This document shows, piece by piece, positions 6,705 through 7,230 of a DNA stretch of 7,230 bases; position 1 is the stretch's first letter, and the number at the start of each line of letters is the position of its first letter. A program made the position numbers and the translations under genes. The notes under the pieces are model-generated. The model searched no databases, was not told the origin of the DNA, and was given only the letters and a program-made list of their open reading frames with translations. Source of the stretch: Betaproteobacteria bacterium (GTDB lineage Bacteria > Pseudomonadota > Gammaproteobacteria > Burkholderiales > Casimicrobiaceae); the NCBI GenBank assembly GCA_005883655.1, contig VBDA01000088.1, positions 11,359 through 18,588 on the forward strand. The letters run 5' to 3'.

Positions 6705-7230
6705 GCGTTTGCGTCCGTCTTCGCTCGCGCCGAAAGCCACGCCGCGATGCGCGGCATGTCACCGTGATTGGTCAGATCGATCTGCAAGGGCGTAACCGAT
6801 ACGTATCCACGCTCGATGGCGTCGAAGTCGGTTCCTTCGCCCGCATCGGCAGCAGCACCCGCGGCACCGACCCAGTAGCACGTTTCGCCGCGCGGGGTCT
6901 GCGTCTTGATCACCGGCTCCGCCTTGTGCCTTTTGCCCAAGCGCGTGACGCGCTCGCCTTTCAACTGCCCATGGGGCACATCGGGAACATTGACGTTTAG
7001 CAGCCACGGCCCCGAAGGCTGCCGTCGGTGGCGCTGCAGCATCTCGACGATCACTCTGGACGCGGTTTCGAAATGCTTGCCGGCCTTGTTGGTCAGCGAC
7101 ACCGCAATCGACGGAAGGCCCAGCAGATAGCCCTCCATCGCGGCGGCGACGGTCCCCGAGTAGATCGTGTCGTCACCCATATTCGCACCGTGGTTGATGC
7201 CGGAGATCACCATGTCGGGAAGGTCATCGA
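6701..7230 (-). CDS. surE: 5'/3'-nucleotidase SurE, N-terminus missing
   Basis: The C-terminal 176 residues of the stationary-phase survival protein SurE, a metal-dependent phosphatase of nucleoside monophosphates. The frame is open to the right edge (DDLPD precedes the ATG at 7213, which is internal). About 80 N-terminal residues, including the catalytic NDDG metal site, lie outside the window. Family hallmarks present are VISGINHGANMGDD, whose first Asn corresponds to metal ligand Asn92 of E. coli SurE, then YSGTVAAAMEG, LLNVNVPDVP, YWVGAAG, GTDFDAIERGYVSVTPLQIDLT. The sequence runs parallel to E. coli SurE to the end without an insertion or frameshift. It is the first gene of the surE-pcm-nlpD-rpoS set within this window, and its TGA overlaps one of the pcm start candidates (GTGA, 6701-6704). 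Confidence 0.96.
   Translation of the reverse strand, partial: DDLPDMVISGINHGANMGDDTIYSGTVAAAMEGYLLGLPSIAVSLTNKAGKHFETASRVIVEMLQRHRRQPSGPWLLNVNVPDVPHGQLKGERVTRLGKRHKAEPVIKTQTPRGETCYWVGAAGAAADAGEGTDFDAIERGYVSVTPLQIDLTNHGDMPRIAAWLSARAKTDANA

Noticed and set aside
5868..6767. A 299-codon open frame on the + strand opposite pcm and the nlpD start
   Set aside because: It is in register with the pcm codons and is composed of mirror-image codons of a well-conserved enzyme. It has no recognisable protein features.

Overview
The window reads as ordinary chromosomal DNA of a high-GC proteobacterium, most likely a betaproteobacterium. This placement is tentative. It rests on the surE-pcm-nlpD-rpoS gene order, a Pcm with a GIGMTSxRTR N-terminus of a type I associate with betaproteobacteria, and a typical proteobacterial MoxR/DUF58/TgpA set. 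No rRNA, tRNA, CRISPR array, insertion sequence, phage gene or other mobile element is visible, and coding density is close to 99 percent.

The left half (about 1-3872, + strand) is a three-gene set: a MoxR-type AAA+ ATPase cut by the left edge, a membrane-anchored DUF58 protein starting at a TTG codon, and a TgpA-like transglutaminase membrane protein whose ATG overlaps the DUF58 stop. This triad is widespread. The MoxR ATPase is thought to act as a chaperone, DUF58 as its partner at the membrane, and TgpA carries a Cys-His-Asp transglutaminase core on the periplasmic side. Substrates are not established.

The right half (3948-7230, - strand) is the classic stationary-phase cluster, read right to left: surE (nucleotidase, cut by the right edge), pcm (protein L-isoaspartate methyltransferase), nlpD (lipoprotein with LysM and a degenerate LytM domain) and rpoS (sigma-S). 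surE/pcm and pcm/nlpD meet at start-stop overlaps. nlpD and rpoS are separated by 31 bases containing a small GC-rich hairpin and no clear Shine-Dalgarno sequence. The two sets converge on a 75-base gap (3873-3947) that holds a 7-bp inverted repeat and no classical U-tract terminator.

I found no evidence for a previously undescribed system. The points worth a second look are modest: the rpoS leader hairpin, the unusual convergent junction, start-codon choices for pcm and DUF58, a 21-bp tandem duplication in the nlpD linker, and the proximity of an envelope-associated ATPase/transglutaminase set to the rpoS cluster.
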